From Muribaculaceae bacterium (GTDB taxonomy: Bacteria; Bacteroidota; Bacteroidia; Bacteroidales; Muribaculaceae): 43,959 nt of DNA. Under the pieces are notes generated by a model. The model was not told where the DNA came from. It saw only the letters and a program-made list of their open reading frames with translations, and did no database searches. The stretch lies in NCBI GenBank assembly GCA_017940245.1, contig JAGAYZ010000019.1, positions 1-43,959 on the forward strand. Reading direction: 5' to 3'. Positions 42,108-43,959 of this stretch are shown here, in pieces. Numbering within the stretch: position 1 is the first letter of the stretch; each line of letters starts with the position of its first letter. The position numbers were made by a program, and so were the translations under genes.

Positions 42108-43817
42108 TTATAGTTTAACCCGCACCGACAGGCCATAGTAGAACGGCGGAATGTAGCCAGCGTTGTAGATGGTGGTGCGCAGTCCGGTCTGCCGGCTCTT
42201 CACGCGCGCCATCGAGTTCCAGAAGTTGTTGGCCAGGAACGACACACTCACATGGTTGCCTATTTCTTTGGTAATGTTGATATTTCCACTCACGTAGGCC
42301 GAGATGCGGTCGGGATTCAGATTATAATTATAGTTGGTTTTCACCACCATCGCCGCCAGTTCGTTGAAAAGCTGGCTGTCGTGGTCACGAGCCCAGATAA
42401 AACGCTCGGCGAAGGGCACTTTCACATCGGGTTGGTTCCACGTAGTGTAATACTCCGGCCACAGTGCCACATAGCAGTCACGCTCAGCACCAGTGTAGGG
42501 TGTGCCGAAATAGTCGGCGGGGTCGTCGAGCACATATCCTCGCGGTGCGCCACCGGCCCCTTCGCTCAGCGAGCGGCGACTGTCGTAGAGAGTGGACTCC
42601 AGTCGCAGACTGATGACCAGCCTAATGGCCGGTATGTGCGTAATGATGGTCACATTATTGTTCACCACATCGGTTACGCTACCATTGGGCACTGTGGCAT
42701 AGGCCAAGCCTCCTTGCGCGGTGCCCTGGTAGTAGCCCACATATTGATAAGGAGTGATGCCGTCGCTCATGTAGCGGGCACCCGAAGGCATTGAGGCGAT
42801 GAGCGTGTGCTCCACACCATGATAGTGGTAATAGGAACCGTCGATGCGCAAGCTGGTGCGCAAGCACGTCACGGGCTTGAAATCAATCACCCAATCCAGG
42901 CCGCTGCGAGTTATGGCCGAACCGTTTACATAGGTGTAATTAGCGTTGAAAGTGTTGCGCGTCTGATAGTCGAGTGTGAGAGGCGACACCTGGCCTGTGC
43001 GGTCTTCAACGGTCACCACTCCTGTGGTGCGGTCGATACTGTAGAGGCGATCGGCCGAGGCAATGGGGAAATCTCCTTCCAGTGACGCCTGCGAGGTGTA
43101 GCGGTAACTAAATGGGCTATACACGCTCGTACGCAAATAGGGACGGCAAGTCTTGTTATAGAAGGCCGAAAGTGATATACTGGCGAATCGCGCATCCACT
43201 TCGAGCCCCAACTCGGCCTGCTGGGCATACTGCCACTTCAATCCGGGATTATGTAGCGGCTTGAACGGAGTCACACTGTAGGCATAGAACGCTTTGTTGT
43301 CGACCGTTGAGGCAGGAGTGAACGCCATGCGGTCGGCATAGGCCGGAGCGGGATACAGCACCTCAAACGATGGCAATTTCACGCTCTTGCCCCAGCCACC
43401 ATAGACGCTCAGGCGATTCACCACCCAGTCGTCGCGACGCTCCCACACCGTGTATCTCAAGTTGAATCGGGGTGATACCGTGGAGATGGTACCATATTGC
43501 GAGCCGGCGATGTGCGTGATGTCGTCGCGCACACCGGCAGTCAGTTGCAACAGACCTCCATGGTCACCCAGTGCCAAGTGCACGCGTTCTTCGCCATAGA
43601 GGGCCATGTTGTGCATCCAGGGCAAACGGTCGTAGCGGTATTCTCGCCACGTGGGGGCATAGCGCATATCGTTGTAGTAAGTGCCGCGGCCGCCGTTGCC
43701 GGTGGCAGTCCACTCGACTCCGGCCATCAAGCGGCTGGTCAGCTGGCCGGCACGGTGGTTCCACTTGGCCTTGAGTTTGAGCATGGTGCTGCGTGGGCGG
43801 TTGTCGCGAAAACTTTT
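42108..43817 (-). pseudogene. TonB-dependent receptor lacking its N-terminal part
   Basis: About 569 residues of the barrel of a TonB-dependent receptor, ending ...FYYGLSVRVKL. Strand segments such as MLKLKAKWNHRAG, LMAGVEW, NMALYGEER, LQLTAGVRDD and SPRFNLRYTVW are typical. The signal peptide, CarboxypepD_reg domain and plug, about 250-300 residues in relatives, are absent. In-frame coding continues upstream of the first ATG (SFRDNRPRST) and then meets a TAG at 43818-43820, where composition changes abruptly. It is first in the DUF4876-DUF6850 operon. Without the plug the protein cannot work as a gated transporter, so the locus is probably disabled in this strain. Confidence 0.83.
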
Positions 43818-43959
43818 CTATTGGTGTCCGCTAAAACTTAAAAATCGATAAATGACCCGTCCGCAATGCCGATCAACAGGCGTTGCGGATGTTTTTTCAA
43901 AAAAGTAAGCCCCCCTAATTGAAAAAATCGGGAAAAAGTGTGAGTTCCGGTGGCTCCTC
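43818..43959. mobile_element. probable end of an insertion element interrupting the receptor gene
   Basis: At about 43818 the reading frame of the receptor stops and the sequence becomes AT-rich and non-coding on both strands to the window edge. It starts near TTGGTGTCCGCTAAAAC and contains a terminator-like hairpin, CCGCAATGCC-8-GGCGTTGCGG (43861-43888), followed by ATGTTTTTTC on the plus strand, which would block transcription entering from the left. Such inward-facing terminators are common at IS ends. No transposase or second terminal repeat is visible, so the IS family is unknown and a simple rearrangement cannot be excluded. Confidence 0.5.

Overview
The window looks like a Bacteroidales chromosome, probably from a gut or oral member of Muribaculaceae or Prevotellaceae. 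Support comes from Bacteroidetes promoter elements (TTTG, about 20 bases, TAnnTTTG), the SusC/SusD pair, the type IX secretion protein PorQ, type III glutamine synthetase, many SPII-type lipoproteins and several Bacteroidetes-only DUF families (3127, 3822, 4876, 6249, 6850). The family-level assignment is inference. No rRNA, tRNA or CRISPR array was seen.

Layout. 1-4026 (minus): a corrinoid cluster read cobB, PduO-type adenosyltransferase, cobQ, cobD, with overlapping genes; cobB is split into two frames and cobD runs off the left edge. 4189-5499 (plus): an L-cysteine desulfidase/UPF0597 protein. 5576-7441 (minus): a complete-looking group IIC intron with its reverse transcriptase, lodged beside a terminator hairpin that probably served both flanking convergent genes. 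7496-8197: a secreted protein with a cohesin-like domain and a C-terminal sorting-like tail. 8498-13938: an SSB-like DUF3127 gene diverging from rsfS, ftsH, a TerB-like gene and two tandem paralogous lipoproteins. 13947-15710 (minus): a DUF6249 membrane protein, an ECF sigma factor and a small membrane protein. 15957-16288: a DUF3791 gene overlapping a truncated DUF3990-like toxin gene. 16355-25553: housekeeping and envelope genes, namely an AI-2E family transporter, an extended RluA pseudouridine synthase, two TonB_C proteins flanking porQ, rsmD with DUF3822, and glnN.

25692-37580 (minus) is a Sus-like locus: susC, susD, a lipoprotein, a PKD lipoprotein, then two secreted dockerin proteins, one of which is a phosphodiester glycosidase (NAGPA/DUF2233 type). 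37944-43817 (minus) is a second outer-membrane locus: a TonB-dependent receptor, a DUF4876 lipoprotein, a DUF6850 barrel and a secreted protein with a type IX sorting tail. The receptor has lost its 5' part at what looks like the end of an insertion element that continues past the right edge.

How the genes may work together: the SusCD pair binds and imports a glycan released outside the cell. The dockerin proteins could be presented on a cohesin-like partner such as the 7496-8197 protein, and PorQ is part of the machinery that would place proteins with sorting tails on the surface. The cohesin-dockerin link is the most interesting idea in the window and is a hypothesis. No glycoside hydrolase of a recognisable large family and no dedicated regulator was found beside the Sus locus.
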